DNA of 64,000 nucleotides from NCBI GenBank assembly GCA_947172415.1, contig OX359196.1, positions 4,094,501 to 4,158,500 of the forward strand, read 5' to 3'. The notes below the pieces were generated by a model. That model was given only the letters and a program-made list of their open reading frames with translations. It did not search any database and was not told the origin of the DNA. Position 1 is the stretch's first letter. Each line of letters starts with the position of its first letter. Position numbers and translations under genes: made by a program. Positions 27,701 through 42,700 of the stretch are shown piece after piece. The stretch is from Chondrosia reniformis (lineage: Eukaryota; Porifera; Demospongiae; Chondrillida; Chondrillidae).

Positions 27701-30700
27701 GGTAACTGAATATATTTCATGAGGTCAGAGGGTGGCAGGGTTACATCTCTCTCAGATGTAGAGAACAGGGCCTGGCAGCTGTTCTTAATCACTACTTCCC
27801 CCAAATTTGAGAGAGCTTTTACAGATCTACGGTCACTGCGTAATACTGAAGCAAGAGCACTTGGTTTAGTTGTATTTAAATACAAAATAGTACCTCCTGG
27901 AATCTTATAACCACTTGCATCATCAAACGGTGATGTTGGGGCTACTGCTGGAGGCAAGCTTTTAGCCTTAAGAAGTTGAGGAGTTGAATATTCACTCTTC
28001 ATGCCTTCTATCATGGGAGCAAACTTTATAAGATCACTATCCTCTGTAACTTTAAAAACCTCATCTGACCCATCAACTCCCGTCAGAACCCTCATTTGTA
28101 CAACATCCACTACTACCAACAATTGGCCTACAGCCAATGTTAGGGTACCTAGAGGGGAGTGATAGTTACCTTTAACTCGAATAATCTTGGGAGTACTAAA
28201 GAGCTTCACAAACTTGGCCAAACTAATAGAGCCTGTCACAGGAACAAAAAGGTCATTGTTATGGCTATGAATATCTGAGAACTCTTGAGGTAAGCTTTTA
28301 CTCATCTCTGCCAAAAGCCCAGACTGAAGTGAATATCTGTAGCAAACAAACTAGTTAACTAGGAACTCATTAGGGAATTTAGTCAAAACCGCCATTCAAA
28401 ATCACCTAATTGAAAATAGGAAACCTTGACAAAGTGACTGTTTACAGTAATACATGGTTAAGGTTAATGTATACTGACATCTCCCACATAAGTAGACCTT
28501 TATAAAAAAAAGACAAGGACAAATAAAAGTGATCATCTTGAAATATTTAATATAATATGCATGTGAGATGTACGTACGTACATATGTACACACATACATA
28601 ATCTTACAATAACATACATAATTCCATTTCCCTGATAAGACATACATATCTCTTTGTGGCTCTTAAGACAATGTAAACAGACTATTAAGTAGTTGCTATA
28701 GAGGAATTCATACTAATATTCTATATACATACATAGAATGTTTAGTTCAGTATATGCAAACATATGCCAAAAAGCCTTATATGGAAAACTGTTAGAACCT
28801 GTGAGCAATATAGTCACTATTGTAATAGTACGATCCTCTGCTGACTAGTATAAAATACATTTTAGCTTATCTACACACATACATACATATGAAAATTGAT
28901 AACAGAAGTGTGATAAATACATTTACTAAGCTAGATAAGACTATAATAAGGCACATCTATACTGAATATAGCTTTGACAATTATAGAATTAGGGTTTCTT
29001 CTAATTGTGTTGAACTTCTTTTGGATGGTTCATCTTTCAACTGAACATCTAAAGACACAGTCTATAAATCCTTTGTTGGATGTTACAACACTGAGGGGGT
29101 TCTTCAGAAATGGGCAGAGTTGCTGTAGAAGACTCATGAGGAACCATCCGAAAGATAGTTTTGTAGAGTTTATAGAATGTGTACAATAAGAAACCAGACT
29201 AACTGAAAGCAAGAATATGACTATTACATAACAACCAATAAAGCATACATATGTACACAGAGTACATATCGAGCACAGTACATAAAATAATAATATTTGT
29301 AGGCATTTTCAGAAAGGAAAGCATCACATACAATGGACATTTAGTTTCAACAAAACATGCCATGTTTGAGCAGCACCTTGCATCAGTTCTAAAATATGTC
29401 TATTAAACCAAACAAACATGCATATACACATGGCACTTGCACCCTTTTGACATTATGCATAAGAATCAGCAATGGCTTAACAAATATTTTTTTGAGTTAA
29501 AAACCCGTGGGGCGCCTGGGTACCCCAAATTCAAACTATTTGCTGATACCATTAATCATTTTAATCACATGGAGTGTTTCATCAATTCTAGTTCATTGTT
29601 TGACTGGTATCAATTTCAAGTACGTATATGTAATAAAACCTTTTGCAAAGTGATATGATGATGCTATGATAGTGAATAGTGATAGTGAATAGTGATAGTG
29701 AATGGCGGCGAAAATGGCGGTTTGATTTCAGTTTAGTGTCAGTTACAATTCAGTTCAGTTTAGTTTCAGTTACAAGTTCAGTTACAAGTTATTTAGTGTC
29801 AGTAGAGTTGTGCAAGCTGATAGATTTCAGTGATGTCCTTTGATCAAATAACATCAGGGGAGCAGGAGGTGCAGTTCAATGGTGAGTCATCAGTAGTGCA
29901 CTAAAGTACTGCGTCGGGAGTCCCGGAACATACTCAGGCTACCACCACCTTATGTGCCCCGTGCCCTGAATGCCAACGATTAATGCCTGTGACCAAGGCT
30001 GGGTTGATACGCATTCACAGTCCCATCAGCAAACGAGCGCAGGTTCTGGTAGGACTCCCTGCATACGCAATTGTACGGCTGAAGCTCCACCCTTACCTTC
30101 GAATCCTGTGCATCATCCCTCAGAAGGCTTCACACCTCCTTTTGTTCACCATTCCAATCGTCATCAGCTGTCATCTAAGATTCTGAAGAGGATCCCCTGG
30201 GCATCCTGGATACATGTAGCCAACAAGCTATCCTCTATCTTAGATTGTAAGGAGGAATGACGACCGTTCCTGGGACCGCCTCTTTAGATTTAGTTCCCGT
30301 TGCCTACGTATTCCCAAGAGGGGGGTCATAGACGGAGTTTAGCAGGGGAAGCTAACTGATTGGTCAGCGATGAAGCAGACCCACCACCTCCTCTTCAACC
30401 TAGCAATTAGCGTCCAAGGGCAGCCCGTGACACTCTTCAGTCCCTTGCTTCCCAGGTTTCATCTAAGCTGGAGGAAGGGGACTACCGAGCAGCTGTATGT
30501 CTTGCCTGCAATGAGGATTCAATAGCCGAATTGAATGAAGGCACACTTGTGGCCTTTCAGTTAAAACATCCATCTCCACACCTTGACTCCTGCATCCCCT
30601 GGAGACCTCCAGGCCTCCGCCACCCCAGTGTCAGTGTCTGAGGAGGAGGTTGCCGCGATCATAACCTCCTTCCTCAATGGATCTGTAGGGGGACCTGATG

Positions 30701-33700
30701 GTCTCCGCCCGCAGCACCTGAAGGACCTCATTAGCACCTCAGCTGAGAGGGGAGGCAAGGAATTTTAAAGGGCCCTAACATCGTTTGTTAACCTTGTGCT
30801 GGAAGGGAAGACACCCCCCTCAGTTCGCCCATTCTCCTTTGGAGCCATATTGATTCCTTTGGGGAGGAAAGGAAGAGGTGTCAGGCCTATCGTGGTGGGT
30901 CACACGCTCCGCCAACTGGTGGCCAATGTGCTAGTGCCAGGGTAAGTTCCACCATTGGAAACCTCCTGGCCCCCCTGCAAGTCGGCTGTGGAATTTCCAC
31001 GGGCTGCGAGGCAGTGGTGCATGCTGCCCATCTGTTTATTCACAATATGGAGCCTGGCCAAGTGCTGTTGATACTAGATTTTAAGAATGCATTTAACTGT
31101 TTGAGACGGGACAAAATGCTCATGGCAGTAGCAGAACACACCAGAGCTGCTTGACTTCATCTATTCTGCATATGCACAACCATCATCCCTCTTTTGCAAA
31201 GACCAAATCATCCAGTCTTCTGAGGGAGTCCAGCAGGGTGACCCCTTGGGTCCCCTACTGTTTTGCATAACAATCCAGCTTATTCTATTGAAGTTGCAAT
31301 CAGAAATTAAAGTCTTCTATTTAGATGACGGAACCCTTGGTGGCAACCTTGAAGAAGTACCCTGCGACCTCCAGTTGGTAGAGAAGGAAGCAGCAGACTT
31401 GGGCCTGCAGCTCAATCGCAACAAGTCTGAACTCATCTGTTAAGACCTAGCCACAAGAGACCAGATGCTGATGGCTGCCCCAGGCCTCCAGACGACTGAT
31501 ATGGATCAAGCTGAAATCCTGGGTGCACCAGTAGGCAGTGAGAAGTCACTAGATGATGCTATTGTAGATTGCTGGATGTTATGGGGAAGAGGCTGCGACT
31601 CCTCCAGACCCAGGATGCCCTGCTGCTACTACACCACTCCTTTGCCATCCCTAAAGTTCTTCACATCCTTCGCTCCTCACAATGTTTTGCCTCTTCATTC
31701 CTGGGGGGCTTTGATGATCTACTCAGGAACATCCTCAGTGATATCATCAATGTGAGCCTTGGGTCAGAGACTGCATGGCTGCAAGCCTCTCTACCAGTGA
31801 GGACTGGGGGAATCAGAATCAGAAGCGCAGTTCAGCTGGCACCTTCTGCCTCCTGGCCTCTGCTGCTGGCTGTGCTGAACTGGTTTGCCAGATCCTCCCC
31901 TTCAGGCTAGAGGATGCCACTAACCCATGCATATCCAGAGCCAAGACTATCTGGAACCAAGGACACCACCAGGCCCCTCCCAGCCCTCCAGCCGCTAATC
32001 GCCAGCGGGCATGGGATACTCCTAGAGTTGAGGCCCTCTACCAATCCCTACTGAAAATCCTCTTCTGATTCCAACACCAGAGTCCGCCTCTTAGCTGTGG
32101 CTACAGCAGAGTCTGGGGCTTGGCTGAGCGCACTTCCAGTGGCCTCATTAGGCCTGTGTCTCGACAATAAGGTGGTCAGAATTGCTATGGGGCTGTGCCT
32201 TGGCCTGCCTCTTTGCCTGCCACACCAATGTCTCCACTGTGATGCCATGGTGGACGACCTGGGCACTCACGGCCTTAGTTACTGCTTTAGCAAAGTCCGC
32301 CATCCCCGCCCTGCCGCTGTTAACAGCGTATTGAAAGATCCCTGGAGGCAGCAAAGTTTCCTGCGCATCTAGATTCTGCTGGCATCTACAGAGCAGATGG
32401 CAAACATCCAGATGGCGCATCCATTGTCTCGTGGAAGGGGGACAAGGTGTTAGTCTGGGACGTCACATGCCCGGATACCCTGCCCCCCCTCCTTCTTATG
32501 CACCACTTGCAACTAGAGAAGCCGGGGTGGTGGGGGCAGAGATGGAGCGTAGGAAGAGGCTGAAGTATGCCCATCTTGATACCAGCCACTTCTTTGTTCT
32601 AGTGGCAGTGGAGACTTTGGGAGTGATGGGACCAGAGGCAAGACAATTCCTTGAACCTTGGCAGACGCATTGCAGCTACCCATGAAAAAGAGTGTTACAA
32701 CAAAAGCTGAGCCTTTCTTTCCTTTGGCAGAATGATCAGCCAGATATTCCAAAACTGTTTGTAGGAGTTTCCTAAAGCAATACTTCCAGCTGTGGTTTTT
32801 GGACAGTAGCTGTAATGTCTTGGCTGCATTCCTTCCAATGTGGATGCCAGAACCTTTTGAAATCTCTACCAGATCCAGCTGTGAGAAAGTAGGTCGGAGG
32901 TTGTACCTCCTGCAGTGGGTGTCAGCGGCTGTCAGGCGAGGTAATGCAGTGGCCATTCTGGGAACTGCTGAGAAGGACCCAGCCGCAGAGTAGACCGTAT
33001 TAATTAATTAATTATCAATTAGTATTATTATTAGAGGTCTAACCCTAACCTGTCACTTGTTAAAGATTCCATGTATTATAAGTGAAGATTTCAAATTCCT
33101 GGGAGCTACCATTTCACTAGCCAACTCCTTAAATACCAACAAGAAATGTATGCTCTTAAAGCTTCTTGACTGTGTTGATGACTTTAACCAGACAAAAAAA
33201 ATTTACGCCTCTACAAGTATGGCATCCTTCCCCATCTTCTGTGGAACCCAACAATAAATGACCTCCCTTAGAGCTGGTTACAATAGTGTTATGGAATGCC
33301 AGCTCCATGTATCTTAATTCTCAAAATAACAATCCCTTTTGAAACTGGGGTTTGTGGAGGTCAGACAAAGGAAGGAAGAGAAATAGCATCACCTTATTGA
33401 AAGATGTAGGAAGAAAGGCTACAAGGCTAAAACCAGCACAATAGAGGTTGGGTCTAGAAGTATCTTCTTCTCAAGGTCTTGTCCGTTTCTTGGCACAGAC
33501 CAGCCTGTAGACACAGTCAAAACTGTCTGTGTTCAAGACCATCAGAACTTGTCTACAATGCTCCTATGAACTAAAGGAAACTAGGAAGATCCCACACTTA
33601 TAACTGATTAATAGATACTGCAAGGAAGTTGCACTTACATTTTCTTATTTTGCAATTCGTTTGTATGGTTTCATGTTACGGAATATACATACGCACGTAT

Positions 33701-36700
33701 ATGCAATGGTTTTAGCACAGAAGCGAGGACTATAGCCAAATATAATACGAGGCTGAGGCTGAGTAAATATATTTTGACAGAAGTCCAGGATGATGGGCTA
33801 TAGCTGATTTATACCATATTGCCACAACATCCAAGTAGCCTGGGATCAAATGGCTAAAAGGGTGAAGGAAGTCATGAAATTTGTTTAAGGGACTAATGAC
33901 AATCGCTGGTAACTTAGAAAACGAATGCTAAAAAATTAATTCACTTCTTATTCACACTGTATAACATATTAATCAATAATTGAATTTCATGCTGTATAAG
34001 GTAGATAGTGCCCCTCCTTATCATCTCGTTGCATGGCAATGGAGTATTAATATATATGTATATATGATACATACGTAACACTTTATTTATACATTTTGCA
34101 AATGGCAGAGGTTAGGATGCTCAAAGCTTTTCTATCATTCTTTATAATTTTAAGCATTAAGAATCATTAAGATTATGACTGAATATAAGTCCAACAAAGT
34201 GGCCAAGTAATTTGAGTGTGGGAAGCGACAGCTCCATGAGTTTTTAACTCTCACAATAAACTTTTGACCTCTGAGCTAAGGCCAGGCTGTTAACTGTGTG
34301 GTGTTTTTAATGACATGTTTAGCAAGGTCTGGGCAACCTTAGCTATCATGTGCCTTAGCTGTATCACCATTTAAGGCATTTTCTTCTTAATGTTAATTTA
34401 TTTTACTTTGTTTTCCCCATATTACACTCATACAAAAAAGTTTATTGTAACAATGACTAGGCTGTGTAGGAACAAAGAGAGAGTACGTATATGCATACAG
34501 TAGCTCTGTATATGTACAACTTTATTATTAGCAGAGGACCACATTAACATCATTCTTCAGACAGCAACCACATACCCTAGTCATTAAATATTGTTACCTA
34601 CATGCCTAGCAAGGTTCACATTCAATCACTTACAGTCTCTTACCTTCTTATTGTATGTTGTAAAATCTACCTGTTAATTTACTTTGTAATCAACTACATA
34701 CTGTATGTACAAATGTTTAATATCAATTCAACTTTATACTATATACAGTCAAAGTGATTGTCATTCCTTCTTATTACTTTGTAACACACTTTCTTCAATC
34801 AGCATTAAGTAAATATTTATTAGTAAAGTTGTTACAATAATGATGGTAATTAAGACACGAGAGGGAAATATGATTAGAAAGAACGTCCGTACGCAATAAA
34901 ATATTAGATTGGATATGAAAATTAAACATTATACGTATATAAACATATATGCACAAAGTATGATCAATTAATAAAATTAAGAGAAATCAAATGAATACAT
35001 TGTCAATCATCAATCATTCTAAATAATATTGTACAATATAATCAAATTATGTGTGTTCTTATTTATTAGGCAATCATTTGTTTACAAAGGATGGGGATGA
35101 GCAATTAAATTCATTAAAGTCACAGACAGATTTTCAAATGTTTTATGTTGCTTTGGAAGCTCCTATGACCTTTAGATCTTTGATAGTATTTTTTGATAAG
35201 CATCTTTGGATTGGGAAGTATTTATAGCAATGATAAGCAACAATTAGAAACAACTGCATAATCAGCAAGAGTATTGATACATTGCTGTTAAAGTACTTAA
35301 CTGTTGGACCCTGCAAGTCCACTACAGCAAATGGTGTAAGTATTATATTAAAGAGGAACAGAGGGTCCAAATTGTTAGGGTGTAGAAAGTTCTGAAATGC
35401 AAGTAAAAACTTTGCTTTACAAGATGTTTCATTTTCACTATCATTTTCATTTGGAGTTGTGTGTAGTTGAAACGGCTTCAAGATTAATTCAATTACAAAA
35501 ATTAGACAAATACTATAAAAGAGAATATGTGTGAAAGTATTGGTTGATGTAGAAATTCTCACAATAGAAAAAAAAATTCTTACTAACAATCTTAATCCAA
35601 GCCAAAACCCAAGTTTCCTTCTGAATGCTCCATAGAATACATCAAGAAAGTGACTAAACCAAAGCTTCCTGGTGTATCGTCTGAGTATATCACCAAAGAG
35701 TAAAATAAATGTAAGAGGAAAGAGATAAAAGAGTGTGAATGCTAATGAGAGAATTACTAAAACAAGATGCTTTCCTTGAAAGTATGGTATGTCTCCTTGT
35801 TGAAGCCAAACAGTTGTAGTCTCACCGTTGGTTGAGTAGATGGTGGAAAATCTTAGAGGAATAATGACAGCTCCTGCAATATTGCTGTATGTCAACAACA
35901 TCATGGTAGCTAACACAGGAACAGCTCTCTTAGCAATAAAAGGCACACGAAAGATCTTCCAGTTATATTTGTGTGCACCAATGATAATGACTAGCAATAT
36001 AACAAAGAGGTAAGTTGGGAAAACAAATTGAAGGATTGCCTTAGTAAACTCATCCATGCCATCAAAGAAGCACAGTTCAAAGCCAACTCCAAAGTTTAGC
36101 CAGGACAGGATTGCGTATAGAAATGGTCCTCCATATTGCTCAAAATAGTCACTGTACAAATATGTGATGTTTGCATAGAAACTGACACCAAGAATGGTTC
36201 CTTGCAAAACAGTCAAATTAAGAAGAAACAGAATCACCACTAACAACAAGCCAACAAATCCCAAGATAATAGCTAGCAAATACCATGGACCCTGGCACTT
36301 TCGACAAGCAGAGCTCCCGAAAGTGGTACTGTACCCTTTTGGGCAACTACCACAAAGTTTGCCAACCCTACCATTGCTACACTGCACTTCAGATTGTTGA
36401 TTTGAGGATTCAAGAGTAATGCCTTTCTCAAAAAGGATGTCGTTACAATAAACGGTGAGACAATAATCACTGTAAAGTACCGTTTCCTTGTCAATTTGGA
36501 TCCAGTAATGGGGCAGGTGAGCTTGATAATGTACACCAAAGTTGGTAATTGTACATTTGATGTAGTTTGACAAATGTGGCATGCAGATGCAATGTTTGCT
36601 TGTTTGATTATAGCCATATTTAGACAATGAGAATCCTGGTGGACAAGCAGAAACATTTACCATTACCAGATGTATAATATTGTATTTGTCATAGATTTGT

Positions 36701-39700
36701 TCTGCCTCAAGTTCAACTTGATAATCATTAGTTAATGAATTATTTGATAGCATGGGTATTTCCACTGCAGAACATGCACCTGTCACAAAGTTAAAGTTAG
36801 CTGCTTGGCTTCCTTTAATACTACTTCTCAAATGATATTGCAAATTTATTCCTAAGTCACCAAGTATGCTTACATATAGAAGGAGTTTCTGCCCAGGATA
36901 ATGACTTACTTTACTTCTATCACTGCAATTCCATCTGTGTTGAACAAACCTATTTTGGCTGTTTTGTGGACATAAGCAAATATGATATGGCGGAGATGAA
37001 ATATCTCCTTTCCAGTGTTCAATATCAATAAATGTCTTCAATAGTGGTAAATCTGCATTTATCAAGCCTTCTGTAGTTAGCAAACTACAGTTAAAAAGAT
37101 GTCCATTAAATATTTCTGGTTTTGTATTTTTATGAAGATATATTTTGGCTTTGATGCTTAGTAAATCCTTCTTAGATAAGAATTCCTTGTTACTACTTAG
37201 CAATTGAAAGATACAGAAACCGCTGCAATTCTGTTTTTTAACATAACAATTAATAAAGTGAATAAATGTACTTTGCTTTGGTTCTGATACAAAAATTCCC
37301 TTGTATTCATTGTTTGAAATATTTAGAATTGAGTTATTCAGAAGAGCTATTTGAGAATCAACCGATAGTTGGAATACACTTGAGTGCCTAAAATGTTTGA
37401 GGGACTTCAGGTTATCAATAATTTCATTATATCCTCCTATTAATAGTTTTGTACTTTGGAGTACTGCTACATTGGCTATGTTATTGTGAATTTTGTTTCC
37501 ACCACTAAAGAAAACTGGAAAGACATTAAATCCAGACAAATACATCAAAACAAAAGGATCCACTTTTCTTCTTCTGCAAAGGATTTGTTGCATTTTCTGA
37601 TTACAGCTAATGGTACAATTTTTGATTTCCCAAATAGGATTGTTGGACTTACACATAGTGTTTTGATGGAGAAAGTTTCCAATAATTATATATTCAGCCT
37701 TACTTTTTTCAATAATTGTATCTTGAATTAAAAGTAAAGGTCCAGTAGTCATATTGGAATTTACAGTAAAGTCTGAATAGTTGGCAGATAGCTGCACATT
37801 GAGTACAGATATCTTATAAGCCGGCCTAGAGTAAGAACAATATTCCTTATCCAAAGGCTCTAAGCTGTAGAAGTGGCATTGAAGTATCCTTACGTAAACT
37901 TGAGGAGAATGGTTTAAATTTGAATACCATTGGTCTTGATTTAGTGACACTTGAAAATATACATATATGATGTGTTTCATGAAAACTTTAGGACCGCTGA
38001 TATTATATTCAAAAGCACATCTATCAAAGGTTACCTGCAAAAACTGAAGTGGTCCATAGTGATTTGGTGATCTCAAATAAAAGGCTTTATTAAAGAAATG
38101 TCCTCTTTGGATTGCAATATCTATCTTAGAGTATGACGGAACATCTTCTATTACTGCGTATAATCCTGCTTGTACACCACTTGGTATTATTTTACAATCA
38201 GTTAGAAGAACAAAGATATTTAAGAAGAAATCAATTCCAAATGATGTAAAGTGAAAATGTACCTCAGAGAAGGTACAATATTTTGCAACTAATTCATTTA
38301 TAGGATTTAGGTAATGCATTTTAATATGTTCTGTTGCATTAACATGATAAAGCAGCAGATTAGAAATATAAGTGAAAAGTAACTCTGACAATTCAGAAGA
38401 AAATAATTGTAAATTCTGAATTCTTAAATGTCCCACTAAATATATTACTGAGATACTACCATTTGGTAGAATAAGTGTGCATTGGTTTGCAAAACATTCA
38501 TCTTCACCTCTAAGAGTGACATTCTCAACAAATTCTAAATTCAAAGGAAATGGCATCACATGCTGACCTTTGAGAAATATCCAAGTAACATTGGACCTGT
38601 TCAAAGTAATATCTTCTTCCTTGTAGCCTTCTAGAGTGTTGCATGGCCATTTGTCTTTGCACCGATCTAGGGAGGTACTCACCCAATATATTTCCACTTT
38701 ATCGGTTTCAGAAGAAGCAATAACAAAGCTGATATTCAGAACTGCTATTAGAATAGCAGCTACAGTTGACATGGGTAACATTCTAATCTTACATGAATTG
38801 AGATCTTAGAATCCAGCCAGCTAAATTCAACTTTCTAACTATTTCTCCTGTACATATACTATATTAATTGAGGCTGTAGAAACTGAATCTTTATAAATTA
38901 TATACAGTATTAACTATATAGATAATTCAATAGGCATTTCAAATTTAAATCAAAGGAGGAATAAACATGTTTTGCTGAAATAAGCCTCAAATTCAAGATA
39001 TGTAGCCTATTATGGTATTCATTAATAAACGTATGTATACGTTATGCCCTATTCATGGTTTTCGACAAGTTTCAAATTAAATGATATGTACGTACATAAT
39101 TAAAGCATGAATAGGTGCAAATAATGCATGAAACTGTAAATATCTTAGACTTGCTCCTTCCACTGCCAGCCACCTAAGATTTAGCTAAGATGATAACCAA
39201 AATACTCAATCCTCTAGTGGGTAAATCCTGTCATTGTGTCCAAAACTCCACCCATTTTGTCTAGCTACTCCATAGCTTCGATTTACAACCTAATGACATG
39301 ATGGTCAGTTTTGATGTAGTTAGCCGCTTCACCAAGGTTCCAGTTGCAGAGGCCGTCGACATCATATCAGGCCGTCTCCACAAAGATTACAGCCTTGAAG
39401 AGAGAACTGATCTGACACCAAACATCATCATTGACCTGCTGAAGTAGTGCTTAACAACCACTTATTTCCAGTATCAAGACAAATTTTACCAGCAGACAGA
39501 AGGTGCAGCAATGGGTTCACCCCTCTCCCCTCTCATTGCCAACATCTATATGGAGTTCTTTGAAGAACTAGCTATTGAGACTGCCAAGGACAAATCATCG
39601 CTCTGGCTCGTTACGTAGATGACACATTCGTTGTATGGAGACATGGAGAGGAGAACCTAGGAAACTTCTTCAGCCACCTCAACTCCATCAGAAGCACCAT

Positions 39701-42700
39701 CCAATTAACAGTAGAGAAAGAAGAGCAAGGACAGTTGCCTTTCCTGGATGTTTTAGTCAGAAAAGATACCTTGAGCCAACAGTTTCATTTCAGTGTCTTC
39801 AGGAAACCGACGCACACTGATAGATACAAATCCAATCACCACCCTGCTACCAAGATTGCCACCATCCTTTGCCTAAGAAAAAGAGCCGAAGACATTTGCC
39901 AAGGAGAAGATCTAAAGAAAGAACTCAACCACATTGAAGATGCCTTCATTACCAATGGCTATCCCAGAGGACTTGTGAAGAGGACTTTACACAAAAGGAA
40001 AGGCAACAGACAACCAGAGGAGGAAACAGATGAACAAGAGAGGATACTGTGCCTACCTTACATCAAAGGCATCAGTGAAAATCTCCATAGGACCTGCAGA
40101 CCCCTCAAAGTCAGGATAGTACACAAGGCTCCCACCACTTTGCATTCCCTACTGACCAGGTTAAGCCACCAACCCCCAAGGACCAGGTGACTGGAGTCAT
40201 TTACCAGATCCCCTGTGAGTGTGGAGACAACTACATTGGGGAAACCTCAAAGAACTTAAATGAAAGGCTGAAGGAACACCAATGGGCTATAAGAAGAATG
40301 GACAACAACAACTCTGTTGCTGTACATGTGAGAGACACTGGACACAACATCTCATGGGAAAATGCTAAAATAATGCTGAAAGAAGAAAACAAGATGAGAA
40401 GAAAGATGAAAGAGGCAATCAAGATCAAGACCATCCCCTGTTTCAATATGGACCAAGAAATCTATTTGGATCCTATCAGGAATGACTTTATTTAATTAAC
40501 ACTTGTAATTCATTTTTATCCTCATTAAATATTCAGCACACTTTTTTCATTACATCATTTTTCACACCTGCCAACCAACTTCTATTTAAACACCAACCTT
40601 TCCTCACTTTTTCATATTGCTGATGAAGAACTGCGGGTTGAAATGTCTATTCCAAAGATTTAATGTTGCTGTTGCTCAATAAACTTCATATATCATCATG
40701 ATCACGACAAATAAACCCTATCACTTCATATATTAATGAATACCATAAAAGGCTATGTACATATCTTGAATTTGAGGCTCATTTCAACAAAACATGTTTA
40801 TTCTTCCTTTGATTTAAAATCTGAAATACCTATTATTCATGCTTTAATTAATAATATAAAATGCCTATTGAAATAATGGTATAAAGATATTTACAGTTTC
40901 ATGCATTATTTGCACCTATTCATGCTTTAATTATGTATGTACATATCATTTAATTTGAAACTTGTCGAAAACCATGAATAGGGCATAACGTATACATACG
41001 TTTATTAATGAATACCATAATAGGCTACATATCTTGAATTTGAGGCTTATTTCAGCAAAACATGTTTATTCCTCCTTTGATTTAAATTTGAAATGCCTAT
41101 TGAATTATCTATATAGTTAATACTGTATATAATTTATAAAGATTCAGTTTCTACAGCCTCAATTAATATAGTATATGTACAGGAGAAATAGTTAGAAAGT
41201 TGAATTTAGCTGGCTGGATTCTAAGATCTCAATTCATGTAAGATTAGAATGTTACCCATGTCAACTGTAGCTGCTATTCTAATAGCAGTTCTGAATATCA
41301 GCTTTGTTATTGCTTCTTCTGAAACCGATAAAGTGGAAATATATTGGGTGAGTACCTCCCTAGATCGGTGCAAAGACAAATGGCCATGCAACACTCTAGA
41401 AGGCTACAAGGAAGAAGATATTACTTTGAACAGGTCCAATGTTACTTGGATATTTCTCAAAGGTCAGCATGTGATGCCATTTCCTTTGAATTTAGAATTT
41501 GTTGAGAATGTCACTCTTAGAGGTGAAGATGAATGTTTTGCAAACCAATGCACACTTATTCTACCGAAAAAATGTTTTTCAGAATTACATCTAATTAGTG
41601 ATGTTAAGATGATTAATATATATATAAAAACACTCAAAAGAATGAGAATTAACATTTACTTTGCTAAAGGATTCTGGCTTGAAAATGTAACTTTCTCACC
41701 AAATATCACATTACACTTCGTAAATCCTTTGGATATATTTCATGCTAAATACTGCAATTTTTCACAACTTACTTTTGAGTTTAAAGCCAAAAAGACAAAT
41801 GAACAACCACATATTTTTGTGATTATATCAGATTGTACTTTTGTTCCAAAACAGAGTATCGATGTAGGTTTAAGAGTGTCAATACATGAAGACATAGACA
41901 GAAACATAACTGTGATAACTAAAAACAGCTACTTTTATAATCAAGCATTTGGATTTTTTGGTGAATGTTATGGTCTTTTACATACAATCTCAATTGTATT
42001 CGACCAATGTACGTTTGAATATCATATCAGAACTCTTTCCAGGCAGCTCAGTAGAATTGTACAGATCATTTTGGAGCCTGTGCAGAATACAGTCATATCT
42101 AAAGTCCAAATAGTTGTGAATATGAAAAATTGTCAGTTTCAAAATGTAAGACCATTAGAGCCCCAGTATATAGTTGACTTAAGGACTGTAGAAGGAGTTT
42201 CTATTATATACGTACAAGTAAACAACACTAGAGAAGATCAGAGATTAGGCATTAATTCAGAGATGCTTGATGGTCCAATTATTCAAATTCAGGACACAGT
42301 ATTTGAGAATACACAGGCTCATCATATATTTAGAGGAAATATTCTTCAGAATGGTTTAGAAAACACTCATGATCAGTCCGTAACATATAATCCTATTTGG
42401 GAAATTGTAAATTGCACTTTCAGATACAACCATGGCATGACTCATTTACATTTTTCTTTGATGCTCCTGGAAAACTTCAATCAATATCCAATGCAGTTTA
42501 GCAATGGTAACAGTGTTACTCAAAATGTACCATGTGAATTGCAATTAGTAAATACAAAGCTCCTTATTAAAGGATACAATGAAATCTTGGACAACAATAT
42601 TGGAAAAGTTTCAGAAATGAATTGCATTGAACTTGACAAATCTTCTAAGATTGTACTCTTCAATAATTCTGTTTTGAATATTTCTAGAAATTTAAATAGG

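Noticed and set aside
36194..36656. Antisense and alternate-frame open frames inside receptor gene A (and their mirror images at 43341-43803)
   Set aside because: They exist in both copies only because the DNA is duplicated; the sense frame has the signal peptide, Cys pattern and membrane segments. They were useful only to show silent-site identity.
40620..40647. Active hammerhead in the Penelope-like 3' tail
   Set aside because: CUGAUGA and GAAA are present, but helix II pairs poorly and the position after GAAA is altered, so I treat it as a worn motif and not as a separate ribozyme.
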